Below, one piece after another: positions 6,270 to 12,491 of a DNA stretch of 12,491 bases. The position numbers and the translations under genes were made by a program. Each line of letters opens with the position of its first letter. Position 1 is the first letter of the stretch. This stretch comes from Alphaproteobacteria bacterium (GTDB lineage: Bacteria > Pseudomonadota > Alphaproteobacteria > UBA828): positions 1 through 12,491 of the forward strand of contig JAPYQV010000038.1 in assembly GCA_029937205.1 (NCBI GenBank). Reading direction: 5' to 3'. The notes under the pieces are model-generated. The model made no database searches. It was not told where the DNA came from and saw nothing but the letters and a program-made list of their open reading frames with translations.

Positions 6270-7040
6270 TCATGTATGCAGCAACCATTGACCCTCTCCC
6301 TGCAACACCAGGCAGGTCAGGACGCCGGTATCGTAGGCCCCGGTATCGATGCCGATGCGGTTGGCGAGAAGTTCGGGCCGCATCCGTACCGAATGGCCAT
6401 GCACAATGACACGGCCGTGATCGGCCTTCGAGGCGAGAAACTCATCGCGAATCCACAGCAGATCTTCGGTCGCTTGATCGTCGAGCGGTACGCCGGGGCG
6501 CACGCCGGCATGGACGAAAAAATAATCGCCCTCGACATGGTTGATTTCCAGGCGGCGCAAAAAGGCCAAATGGCTTTCCGGCAGGGCATTGCGAAATTTT
6601 TGTTGGATGGCGATCAGGCGGTCGGGGTTGTTTTGCAGCGGCGACGCCGGGATGCCATAGCTGATCAACGTATTGGCGCCGCCATAATAGAGCCAGGTGG
6701 ACGCATTCGATGTGTCGGTGAGGAAGCGCAGTAAATAATCCTCATGATTGCCCGTCAGGTAAACCGTCTCGAACCCATCGACCGGGCCTTGGCTTAGGAG
6801 ATCAAGCAATTCACGGCTCTGATTTCCCCGATCGACATAATCGCCGAGAAAAATCACCTTGTAGCGCGCCGCCGGGTTGTCCGCCCGATCCTCGGCGATT
6901 TTAGCCATCAGCTTCATCAGCAGGTCGAGCCGGCCATGGACATCGCCAATGGCGTAGACGCGCACATCCGCATCCACGCGCGGTGGCGCCTTGTTTTCCT
7001 GGCCGCGTTTGCGGCGCTTGGTGAACAAGCCAAACATCAT
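6270..7040 (-). CDS. PPP-family metallophosphatase (serine/threonine protein phosphatase-like)
   Basis: A 256-residue calcineurin-like phosphoesterase of the PPP type, close in layout to bacterial serine/threonine protein phosphatases and diadenosine tetraphosphatases. All metal-binding motifs are present: GDVHGR at 32-37, GDYVDRG at 66-72, GNHED at 97-101, H177 in FFVHAG, and HGH at 214-216. The intact set predicts an active dinuclear-metal phosphatase. The N-terminus has a short basic stretch (KRRKRGQENK, 8-17) and no signal peptide, so a cytoplasmic location is expected. The ATG at 7038-7040 has GAGG about 7 bases upstream on the minus strand. The gene lies 39 bases after the HD-GYP-like gene and 16 bases before the glycosyltransferase-PqqD gene, in the same operon as an HprK-related kinase. 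A role in removing phosphate from that kinase's product is an attractive inference. Nucleotide substrates remain possible. Confidence 0.88.
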   Translation of the reverse strand: MMFGLFTKRRKRGQENKAPPRVDADVRVYAIGDVHGRLDLLMKLMAKIAEDRADNPAARYKVIFLGDYVDRGNQSRELLDLLSQGPVDGFETVYLTGNHEDYLLRFLTDTSNASTWLYYGGANTLISYGIPASPLQNNPDRLIAIQQKFRNALPESHLAFLRRLEINHVEGDYFFVHAGVRPGVPLDDQATEDLLWIRDEFLASKADHGRVIVHGHSVRMRPELLANRIGIDTGAYDTGVLTCLVLQGEGQWLLHT

Positions 7041-7079
7041 CCAGAGCCTCGTGGATACGAGCGCCGGTACAAGCCGAAC

Positions 7080-8126
7080 CTAGGCGTCGCTATCCGTCTC
7101 CGCCGGTGTATCGAGAACGCGGAAATGCTCCCAATCCGCTTTGCCGCCCTTATTCTCCAAATGGCTGACCAGGGCCGCGACGACGCCGCGCGAGAATTGA
7201 TGATCCACATCGCCCTGCAGGATATCGACAGCCTTGATGAAATCCATGCCTTCGCGGTAAGAGCGCGGGCTGACCAGGCCGACAAAGGTGTTGGCGACGG
7301 CGCAGATTTGCGCCGTTTTGAGAATATCGTCGCCACCAAAGCCATTGGGCACACCCGAGCCGTCGACGAATTCTAGCATCTGGCCAAGGGTTTGCGCCAC
7401 TGGCCCGCCGAAATCGATCCCTTCGAGCAGATCGGCGCTGGTCAGGGTCGAGTTGCGAATCAGCATGCGCTCTTCCGTGGTCAGCTTTCTGTCGGCGGTC
7501 AGCAATTCCTGCGGCACCAAAATCTTGCCCAGATTCATCAGCGACGCGGCAATATCGGCCGTCTCGATTAGCACTTCTTCCAAATCCATTTCGTTGGAGA
7601 TGGCGCGCGCCACCTCCGCCGTGCGGGTCGAGTGATGGGCCGAATAGGGATCGCGCCTGTCGACCACGGTCACCAGGGTGTTGACCAACTCGCGCATGGT
7701 CTTTTCGCGTTTCTTCCGTTCCATTACCGCTTCGGTAATATCCTCCGAGACCATCAGCACGCCGGGTGGCATGCCGAGGGTTTCGCCCAAGGGAATATGC
7801 TCCGACTGGATGACCTTGAATTTTTCCGCGTCATCGGCATTTTCTTCACGGTGGACGTCGGTCACCGGAGCGCCCTCTGCCATTGCTTCGCGGTTGAGTT
7901 TCTCGATCAGCTTAGCTTGCACCGGGCCGACCATGGCGGCGAGCGTTTTGCCGGCAACCTCGCTCGCTTCGATACCGGCGCGGTCCGCCACCTTCTTGTT
8001 GCCGAAGCGGTAGGTCGAGCTTTCGTCGATAATGGCGATCTCGTTGGGCTGGCTATCGGTGACGAGACGGAGAAATTTATGCTGCGCATCGAAACGCCGC
8101 GCCAAATCTTTGAGATTGGCCGCCAT
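7080..8126 (-). CDS. PAS domain plus degenerate HD-GYP-like protein
   Basis: A 348-residue signalling protein. A PAS domain spans about residues 14-135 (LRLVTDSQPNEIAIIDESS, ending MVSEDITEAV), followed by a helix rich in charged residues and an HD-GYP-like domain at about 145-310. The HD-GYP fold is recognisable from RDPYSAHHSTR (158-168), GKILVP (200-205), DGSGVP (255-260) and SPRSYREG (286-293). Most catalytic residues are missing: the HD pair is replaced by MN at 197-198, the HH before DGSG by ML at 250-251, the later aspartate by N279, and GYP reads GVP. Hydrolysis of cyclic di-GMP is therefore unlikely, and a sensing or scaffold role is more probable. The frame upstream of the ATG reads plausibly for another 17 codons to a TAG at 8178-8180, so the N-terminus may have been shortened. 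Start overlaps the divergent gene. First gene of the four-gene operon. Confidence 0.82.
   Translation of the reverse strand: MAANLKDLARRFDAQHKFLRLVTDSQPNEIAIIDESSTYRFGNKKVADRAGIEASEVAGKTLAAMVGPVQAKLIEKLNREAMAEGAPVTDVHREENADDAEKFKVIQSEHIPLGETLGMPPGVLMVSEDITEAVMERKKREKTMRELVNTLVTVVDRRDPYSAHHSTRTAEVARAISNEMDLEEVLIETADIAASLMNLGKILVPQELLTADRKLTTEERMLIRNSTLTSADLLEGIDFGGPVAQTLGQMLEFVDGSGVPNGFGGDDILKTAQICAVANTFVGLVSPRSYREGMDFIKAVDILQGDVDHQFSRGVVAALVSHLENKGGKADWEHFRVLDTPAETDSDA
8069..8081 (+). promoter_or_regulatory. Ribosome-binding site and start of the 162-residue unknown protein
   Basis: GGAG at 8069-8072 stands 6 bases before ATG at 8079-8081, in frame with the open frame that ends at 8567. This pair decides the start chosen for the unknown gene, even though it lies inside the 5' end of the opposite-strand PAS/HD-GYP-like gene. 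Confidence 0.4.
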
Positions 8127-8567
8127 ATCGGTGGCACGCGCCGAGGACGCCTCCGGGATTTTTACGAACCGCGCGGCCTAAAGGCGTTATTCGATGCCGC
8201 CTTCCTGCTCGCGCGGCATCAGCCGGACTGGCGTCTGATCGAGACCATGGCGCGGCGCGGGCGCTCGGTCAGACGCACCATTTTCTACCGCGACCTGCTG
8301 ACCGAGATCGGCATCCCCGGCGCCGAGGGACTGTTCGCCGGGCGCGCTTTGGGCGCCTCGGGCGGCCGTCTGGTGCAGGAGATCGCTCAAAACATGCGCT
8401 CGTTGGCGTTGCCGCGCCTGCCGGACGGTCTTAAACTGAGGCTCGAAATGTGTTTGTATGATTCGCCCCTGCATATGGTGCTGCGCAACGGCGAGCGGCT
8501 GGCCGGACTGGTGGTCCGGCGCACGCACGACCTGCCGGGCCTGCCCGTAGAAGAAGCGGAAGCCTGA
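8079..8567 (+). CDS. Unrecognised 162-residue protein
   Basis: I do not recognise a family. The frame from ATG 8079 to TGA 8565-8567 encodes 162 residues: a basic N-terminus (to about 35), an alanine/leucine helix (KALFDAAFLLARHQPDW, 35-51), a middle rich in arginine and leucine, and a C-terminal part with CLYDSPLHMVLRNGERLAGLVVRR (125-148, with a possible beta hairpin) and an acidic tail. There is no signal peptide or membrane segment. The Shine-Dalgarno sequence at 8069-8072 supports the start. However, the first 48 bases overlap the PAS/HD-GYP-like gene on the other strand, and up to 8180 that strand also reads like protein. The real start could be later (ATG at 8247-8249), or the 5' end may have been rearranged. 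The stop lies 2 bases before the TTG start of the next gene, and that coupling supports a real gene. Confidence 0.55.
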   Translation: MLRIETPRQIFEIGRHIGGTRRGRLRDFYEPRGLKALFDAAFLLARHQPDWRLIETMARRGRSVRRTIFYRDLLTEIGIPGAEGLFAGRALGASGGRLVQEIAQNMRSLALPRLPDGLKLRLEMCLYDSPLHMVLRNGERLAGLVVRRTHDLPGLPVEEAEA

Positions 8568-8569
8568 GC

Positions 8570-9043
8570 TTGAGTGAACCTCGCCTGGACAGCAAATCCC
8601 CACCCGCCCCGCAAGCTGCTGAAAAGCCGCCCAAGGCGGATCATCATTTTGTCCGCAAGTTCGCCGACTCCATGCCGGCGAATATTGCTGAGAGCTTCAG
8701 CGACGAACAACTGCGCGTCATCATCCGCGCGTATGGCGTCAAACACTGGAGCCGCCACGCCATAGACCTGCGCTTCACCTTGCCGGTGCTGGCCCACACA
8801 TATTATTTCGTGCTCCTCGCCGGCATCGACAAACGGCCGCGCAGCCGCAACCACGCCGAACGTCATTCCCACCCGTTCGCCACGCTGGGCAATTTCCTGT
8901 TCCTGTTTCTTGTCTCCATGTTGCTTATCAGTTTCGTCTTCGGCGCCTTTTATATTCTCAAATCGGCCTTCGGCCTGAATATCGCGCCCGGCTTTTCGCT
9001 CGGAATCTGGGACAGCATTCAATCCGAAGTGGGCGGCATGTAG
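8570..9043 (+). CDS. Unrecognised single-pass membrane protein
   Basis: A 157-residue protein of unknown function. The N-terminal 25 residues are rich in proline and alanine. A conserved-looking soluble part follows: VRKFADSMPANIAESFSDEQL (28-48), then YGVKHWSRHAIDLRFTLP (55-72) and YYFVLLAGIDKRPRSR (78-93). One strongly hydrophobic helix lies at about 107-131 (NFLFLFLVSMLLISFVFGAF), with about 25 residues after it. This suggests an inner-membrane protein with a cytoplasmic N-terminal domain. TTG at 8570-8572 is the likely start, with GCGGAAG a few bases upstream and the previous gene's stop at 8565-8567. The stop TAG shares one base with the GTG start of manC (TAGTG, 9041-9045), so translation is probably coupled and a role tied to GDP-mannose or surface polysaccharide supply is plausible but unproven. 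Confidence 0.72.
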   Translation: MSEPRLDSKSPPAPQAAEKPPKADHHFVRKFADSMPANIAESFSDEQLRVIIRAYGVKHWSRHAIDLRFTLPVLAHTYYFVLLAGIDKRPRSRNHAERHSHPFATLGNFLFLFLVSMLLISFVFGAFYILKSAFGLNIAPGFSLGIWDSIQSEVGGM

Positions 9044-10470
9044 TGGCTGTTGAGCCTGGCGCCATTCATCCGGTGATTCTGTGTGGTGGCTCCGGCACAC
9101 GGCTGTGGCCGCTGTCGCGCGCCGATTATCCCAAGCAATTGCTGCGCCTGATCGGCGACAACACCATGCTGCAAGATACGGCAATGCGCTTCGCCCGCCC
9201 GGGCTTCGCGCCGCCACTTTTGCTCTGCAACGAGAGCCACCGCTTCATCCTGGCCGAACAGATGCGCGAAATCGGCACGGCGCCAGCGCGCATCGTGCTG
9301 GAGCCGGTCGGGCGCAACACCGCGCCGGCAGCGGCAATTGCCGCGCTGATGCTCACGGCGCAGGACAGCGAAGCCCTGATGCTGATCTCGCCGGCCGATC
9401 ACATCATCGCTGACCCCGATGGCCTTACCGCCGCCATTCGCGATGCCGCCCCGCTTGCGGCGACCGGCTCCCTCGTGACCTTCGGCGTCACGCCGGACGC
9501 GCCAGAGACTGGTTTCGGCTATATCCGCCGCGGTGCGGCAATTGCCGGTGGGCCGTGCCATATCCTCGACCGCTTCGTCGAGAAACCCGACAAGCAGCGG
9601 GCAAAAGAATATATCGCCAGCGGCGATTATCTTTGGAACAGCGGCATGTTTCTATTTTCCACCGCGCGCTATCTCGAGGAGCTCGAGCGCTGCCGCCCGG
9701 ATTTGCTCGGCGCCTGCCGCGCCGCGCTCGCCGAGGCCGATGCCGAGCAGGATTTTCTCCGTCTGGCAAAAGAGCCGTTCGCCGCCATGACCGGCGATTC
9801 GATCGATTACGCGGTGATGGAGGATTGCGGCCAGGCGGCGGTGATGCCGATCGATGTGGGCTGGAGCGATGTCGGCTCGTGGCGCGCGCTGTGGCAGGTG
9901 ACAGCGCGGGATGCGGACGACAATTTCATCGAAGGCGATGTCATCGCGCTCGATTGCACATCCTCCTATATCCGCAGCGACGGCCCGCTGATCGCCGCAC
10001 TCGGCCTCGAAGACATCGCCGTGGTCGCGACCCGGGACGCCATCCTGGTGGCGCCCAAGGATAAGGCCGAGGCGGTGAAGGATGTGGTTGCAGCGCTTTC
10101 CGCCGCCGGGCGCAGCGAAGCCGAAGCGCCCCCGCGTGTGGTGCGGCCGTGGGGCGCTTTCGAGGGCCTGCGCCACGGGCCGGGCTTTCAGGTCAAGCTG
10201 CTCACGGTCAATCCCGGCGCCGGAATATCGCTGCAATACCATAACCGGCGGGCCGAACATTGGGTGGTGGTGGCGGGCCGCGCCCGGGTGACGCGGGGCG
10301 AGGAAACGCTTGAGCTCAGCACCAATCAATCGACTTACATTGCCACCGGCGTGCATCATCGCCTGGAAAATCCTGGCACTGAGCCCTTGCATGTGGTCGA
10401 AGTGCAGAGCGGCGATTATCTCGGCGAAGACGATATTGTGCGTCTCGAAGACCGCTACGGGCGCTCCTAG
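9043..10470 (+). CDS. manC: Mannose-1-phosphate guanylyltransferase / mannose-6-phosphate isomerase
   Basis: Bifunctional enzyme of 475 residues (ManC/AlgA/CpsB type) for GDP-mannose supply in the cytoplasm. The N-terminal guanylyltransferase half starts with GGSGTRLWPLSR at 15-26 and contains SPADH (116-120), FVEKP (178-182) and WNSGMFLF (198-205). The C-terminal type II phosphomannose isomerase cupin (about 365-470) shows RPWGAFE, QYHNRRAEHW and TGVHHRLENPG, the expected metal-binding histidines. Length and domain order match the family (460-480). The start is GTG at 9043-9045, overlapping the stop of the upstream membrane protein by one base. GDP-mannose feeds capsule, exopolysaccharide or O-antigen, so the gene probably serves surface glycan synthesis. 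The stop codon TAG (10468-10470) lies inside the left end of a palindromic repeat element. Confidence 0.95.
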   Translation: MAVEPGAIHPVILCGGSGTRLWPLSRADYPKQLLRLIGDNTMLQDTAMRFARPGFAPPLLLCNESHRFILAEQMREIGTAPARIVLEPVGRNTAPAAAIAALMLTAQDSEALMLISPADHIIADPDGLTAAIRDAAPLAATGSLVTFGVTPDAPETGFGYIRRGAAIAGGPCHILDRFVEKPDKQRAKEYIASGDYLWNSGMFLFSTARYLEELERCRPDLLGACRAALAEADAEQDFLRLAKEPFAAMTGDSIDYAVMEDCGQAAVMPIDVGWSDVGSWRALWQVTARDADDNFIEGDVIALDCTSSYIRSDGPLIAALGLEDIAVVATRDAILVAPKDKAEAVKDVVAALSAAGRSEAEAPPRVVRPWGAFEGLRHGPGFQVKLLTVNPGAGISLQYHNRRAEHWVVVAGRARVTRGEETLELSTNQSTYIATGVHHRLENPGTEPLHVVEVQSGDYLGEDDIVRLEDRYGRS

Positions 10471-10585
10471 AGTAAATCCCGAGCAGGTGGAATCACCTGC
10501 GACATTGTTGTCGATTTGTGATTTGCTTCAAAACCAAAGAGATAGAGCATCTCGCGTGAGCGCATGCGAGTGTGAAATGCTCTAG
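10467..10585. repeat. 119-bp palindromic intergenic element with inverted CTAGAG/CTCTAG ends
   Basis: The interval between manC and the stress-protein gene begins with CTAGAG (10467-10472) and ends with CTCTAG (10580-10585). Inside are two hairpins: GCAGGTG/CACCTGC around a 4-base loop (10483-10500) and TAGAGCAT/ATGCTCTA (10543-10584) enclosing CTCGC/GCGAG. Length, inverted ends and nested palindromes resemble RIME-like repeats found in many copies between genes of alphaproteobacteria. The manC stop codon lies within the left end. It probably also serves as a bidirectional terminator between convergent genes. Membership of a repeat family is inference, since only one copy is in the window. 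Confidence 0.5.
10483..10500. terminator. Perfect 7-bp hairpin downstream of manC
   Basis: GCAGGTG (10483-10489) pairs with CACCTGC (10494-10500) around the loop GAAT. It follows the manC stop by 12 bases. No T-run follows, so it is not a classic rho-independent terminator, but it may protect or end the manC transcript. Confidence 0.4.
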
Positions 10586-10591
10586 TCGCGA

Positions 10592-11032
10592 TCAAGCGCG
10601 CACGATCATCACCGAATGGGAATAGCGCCGCACCACCTTGTAGGCGGTATCGCCGAGCAGGAAATCGGCGAAGCCGGGGCGCCGTGCCGCCATCACGATC
10701 AGGTCGGTATCGATGCGCTCCGCCGCCGCCAGGATCTGGTCATGGATCGTGCCCTGGACAACGATATGCTCGAGCGCAACCTCCGTGCCGACATGCGCGG
10801 CGGTGATTTTTTTCAGCTCCGCCAGCGCCGCCGTCAGGGCATCGCCTTCCGCCCCCTCGGGAAAATACTGGCCGACAATGGTCATGCCGTAATCCGGCAA
10901 CACCGTCATCACATGGAGCGTCCCGCCCGAGCTCTGGCAGATATCGCGCGCCGCAGTCAGGGCTTTCTCCCACGTCGATGATTCGTTCAGATCGAGCGGT
11001 AACAAAACGCATTTATACATATCACTGTCCAA
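10592..11032 (-). CDS. Universal stress protein, UspA family
   Basis: A single-domain Usp protein of 146 residues, the usual size. The N-terminal strand YKCVLLPLDLNES carries the aspartate that contacts ATP. The C-terminal half has VVQGTIHDQILAAAERIDTDLIVMAARRPG, followed by the nucleotide-binding loop region (ARRPGFADFLLGDTA, where many ATP-binding members have GS after the second glycine; here GD) and VVRRYSHSVMIV. ATP binding is plausible but the changed residue leaves it open. The ATG at 11030-11032 or the one at 11018-11020 (MYKCVLL) could be the start; the second gives the more typical N-terminus. The gene follows the TRAP permease gene with a gap of about 20-35 bases. Usp proteins encoded with TRAP transporters, as TeaD with the Halomonas ectoine transporter, are known to regulate uptake, and this gene may do the same. 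Confidence 0.88.
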   Translation of the reverse strand: MDSDMYKCVLLPLDLNESSTWEKALTAARDICQSSGGTLHVMTVLPDYGMTIVGQYFPEGAEGDALTAALAELKKITAAHVGTEVALEHIVVQGTIHDQILAAAERIDTDLIVMAARRPGFADFLLGDTAYKVVRRYSHSVMIVRA

Positions 11033-11053
11033 ACTTTTGCCAACAAGGGATCG

Positions 11054-12491
11054 TCATTTTTGCGCCCCGCGCCAGCGCCCGGGTAGATGCCAAGTGCCGG
11101 CGCGCAGGCGCTGAAATGTGTAGAGCAGAGCAACCCCGGCCATGGCCATGGCCTGAATCGCCTCGCGCGGAATATCGAGCGGGTCGGCGGCGAATGAGGG
11201 GCGGAACAGCAGCACGCAAAGCGCCAGCAGGGTCAGCCGCGCGGCGATGCCGCAGCGCTCGGCAAAAAATCCCTGGATCGCGGCGGCGAAGGAAAACATC
11301 GCCAACAGTGAGACGATAAATATCCAGATCAGGCGCAGCGGATTGTCGATCCACACAATCGCGCCATTCTCCGCGACGCCGTCGATCATCAGCAATTCGG
11401 TGTTGAAAATGAAGATAAACGGCAGGATCGCGGTGCGGAGATCGTAGGTGAAGCCCTGGATGCCGGTGCGGATCGGATCGGTGCGTCCGATTGCCGCCGC
11501 CGCGTAAGCCGCCAGACCCACCGGCGGCGTATCGTCGGCCAGGATGCCAAAATAAAACACGAAAAGATGGGCCGCGATGACCGGAATCAGCAGGCCGGCA
11601 TCGCTGCCGAGGGTGACGATCACCGGTGCGGTCAAGGTCGCCATGACGATGTAGTTGGCCGTCGTCGGCAAGCCCATGCCGAGGATCAAGCTGGTGATCG
11701 CGGTCAGGATCAGCATGAGATAGATATTGCCGCCCGAGACGGTGTCGATCAGGGTGACGAAGCGCCCGACCAAGCCGGTGCTGATCACCACGCCGACGAT
11801 GATGCCGGCACTCGCCGTCGCCACACCGACCGCGATCATGTTGCGCGCGCCGCCGATCATGCCGAGGAAAATATCCTTGATGCCGTCGGCGAAGGCGGTT
11901 CGAAGCGCCAGGCCGAGGGTTTCGCCGTGCTGCGGCGTATGACCGGCCCGGTGCCAGGCGATCCAGGCGATGATCGGGCGCTGCACGACGATGATCACGG
12001 CGAGCGCCTCAATGGCAAGCAGGGCCGAGGTGATGGCCGAGCGGCGCAGCACGACGAGATAAACCACCAGCACGACGATCGGCAGTAGATAATGCAGGCC
12101 GCCCAAAAAGGTCTTCAACAAGCGCGGCAGCTCGGAGCGCGGGATGATTTTGATATCGAGTTTGCGCGCCTCGAGATGGACCACATAAAACAGCGCGATG
12201 TAAGAGATCAGCGCCGGTATCAGCGCCGCGCGCACGACGTCGAGATAGGGAATGCCGATGATCTCGGCCATGATGAAGGCGGCGGCGCCCATGATTGGTG
12301 GCATCAGCTGGCCGTTGGTCGAGGACGCCACTTCGATGGCGGCGGCCTTGTGCGCCGGCAGGCCGACCTTTTTCATCAGTGGAATGGTAAAAGTGCCCGT
12401 GGTCACTGTATTTGCAATGGAAGAGCCCGAGACCATGCCGGTCAACGCGGACGCCACCACCGCCGCCTTGGCCGGGCCGCCACGCATCCAG
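11054..12491 (-). CDS. TRAP transporter permease, fused 4TM/12TM type, N-terminus outside window
   Basis: C-terminal part (at least 478 residues) of a fused TRAP permease of the DctQM (4TM/12TM) type, an inner-membrane secondary transporter that works with a periplasmic substrate-binding protein. The visible part begins in the DctM domain: SGSSIANTVTTGTFTIPLMK, then IEVASSTNGQLMPPIMGAAA and AEIIGIPYLDV are typical of the fused TRAP family. Many hydrophobic helices follow (for example ISYIALFYVV and LPIVVLVVYLVVL), and LGMGLPTTANYIVMA and LADDTPPVGLAAYAAA match the conserved second half of DctM. The Met at 12485-12487 is internal; full proteins have 600-850 residues. The stop TGA is at 11054-11056, just before the Usp gene. 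The substrate cannot be told from the permease; fused TRAP permeases of this type often use TAXI-type binding proteins. No binding-protein gene is in the window. Confidence 0.93.
   Translation of the reverse strand, partial: WMRGGPAKAAVVASALTGMVSGSSIANTVTTGTFTIPLMKKVGLPAHKAAAIEVASSTNGQLMPPIMGAAAFIMAEIIGIPYLDVVRAALIPALISYIALFYVVHLEARKLDIKIIPRSELPRLLKTFLGGLHYLLPIVVLVVYLVVLRRSAITSALLAIEALAVIIVVQRPIIAWIAWHRAGHTPQHGETLGLALRTAFADGIKDIFLGMIGGARNMIAVGVATASAGIIVGVVISTGLVGRFVTLIDTVSGGNIYLMLILTAITSLILGMGLPTTANYIVMATLTAPVIVTLGSDAGLLIPVIAAHLFVFYFGILADDTPPVGLAAYAAAAIGRTDPIRTGIQGFTYDLRTAILPFIFIFNTELLMIDGVAENGAIVWIDNPLRLIWIFIVSLLAMFSFAAAIQGFFAERCGIAARLTLLALCVLLFRPSFAADPLDIPREAIQAMAMAGVALLYTFQRLRAGTWHLPGRWRGAQK

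Noticed and set aside
5009..6409. Long plus-strand open frame of 466 codons
   Set aside because: It is antisense to the glycosyltransferase-PqqD gene, rich in arginine, glutamine and isoleucine without recognisable motifs, and lacks a convincing ribosome site. The minus strand carries clear domain motifs.
7632..8078. Extended N-terminus for the 162-residue plus-strand protein
   Set aside because: The frame is open back to 7632, but that part is antisense to the PAS domain of the opposite gene; the ribosome site at 8069-8072 supports the start at 8079.
4084..8126. A RiPP precursor peptide inside the kinase/PqqD operon
   Set aside because: The gaps between genes are 16-39 bases and no small frame with a ribosome site and leader/core character was found, so no precursor is claimed.
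8387..9217. Minus-strand open frame of 276 codons
   Set aside because: It lies opposite the membrane protein and the manC start, whose motifs and coupled starts are convincing; the antisense frame shows no family signature.
11567..12088. Plus-strand open frame rich in Asp, His, Arg and Gly
   Set aside because: It is antisense to the TRAP permease; the odd composition arises from reverse reading of hydrophobic codons.

Overview
The window is high-GC, gene-dense DNA from an alphaproteobacterium, probably a Rhodospirillales-like lineage. This rests on the gene content (an alphaproteobacterial prephenate dehydratase, a KdsB homologue, a membrane-anchored CycM-type cytochrome c, a fused TRAP permease) and on codon use; no rRNA or other marker gene fixes the taxonomy. 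No tRNA, rRNA or CRISPR array was seen.

Left part (1-4070): the C-terminal part of an NADH pyrophosphatase (NudC), then about 1 kb of debris, then pheA and kdsB on the minus strand, and a membrane-anchored cytochrome c on the plus strand. nudC, pheA, kdsB and cytochrome c look like a core housekeeping neighbourhood. The debris (608-1673) holds the 3' part of an FAD-linked (berberine-bridge type) oxidase gene and the 3' part of a GcvA-like LysR regulator gene, joined back to back at their broken 5' ends. To its right is a short stretch that looks like the start of an insertion-sequence transposase gene. The divergent kdsB/cytochrome promoter region carries A-tracts phased at about 10 bp.

Middle part (4084-8126, minus strand): a compact four-gene operon and the most interesting section. 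In transcription order it encodes a PAS plus degenerate HD-GYP protein, a PPP-type metallophosphatase with all motifs intact, a glycosyltransferase fused to a C-terminal PqqD-like domain, and an HprK-related P-loop kinase overlapping the fusion gene. PqqD-like and HprK-related proteins belong together in the HPr-rel/RiPP-like systems. The direct fusion to a glycosyltransferase and the adjacent phosphatase suggest an unusual write/erase modification module. No obvious precursor peptide was found.

Right part (8079-12491): a plus-strand set of two unrecognised small proteins translationally coupled to a bifunctional mannose-1-phosphate guanylyltransferase/mannose-6-phosphate isomerase (GDP-mannose supply for surface glycans). 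Next is a 119-bp palindromic element with inverted CTAGAG/CTCTAG ends that contains the manC stop codon. Last, on the minus strand, are a universal stress protein and the C-terminal part of a fused TRAP transporter permease cut by the window edge. KdsB, ManC and the glycosyltransferase give the window a cell-envelope theme, but a functional link between the middle operon and these genes is inference.
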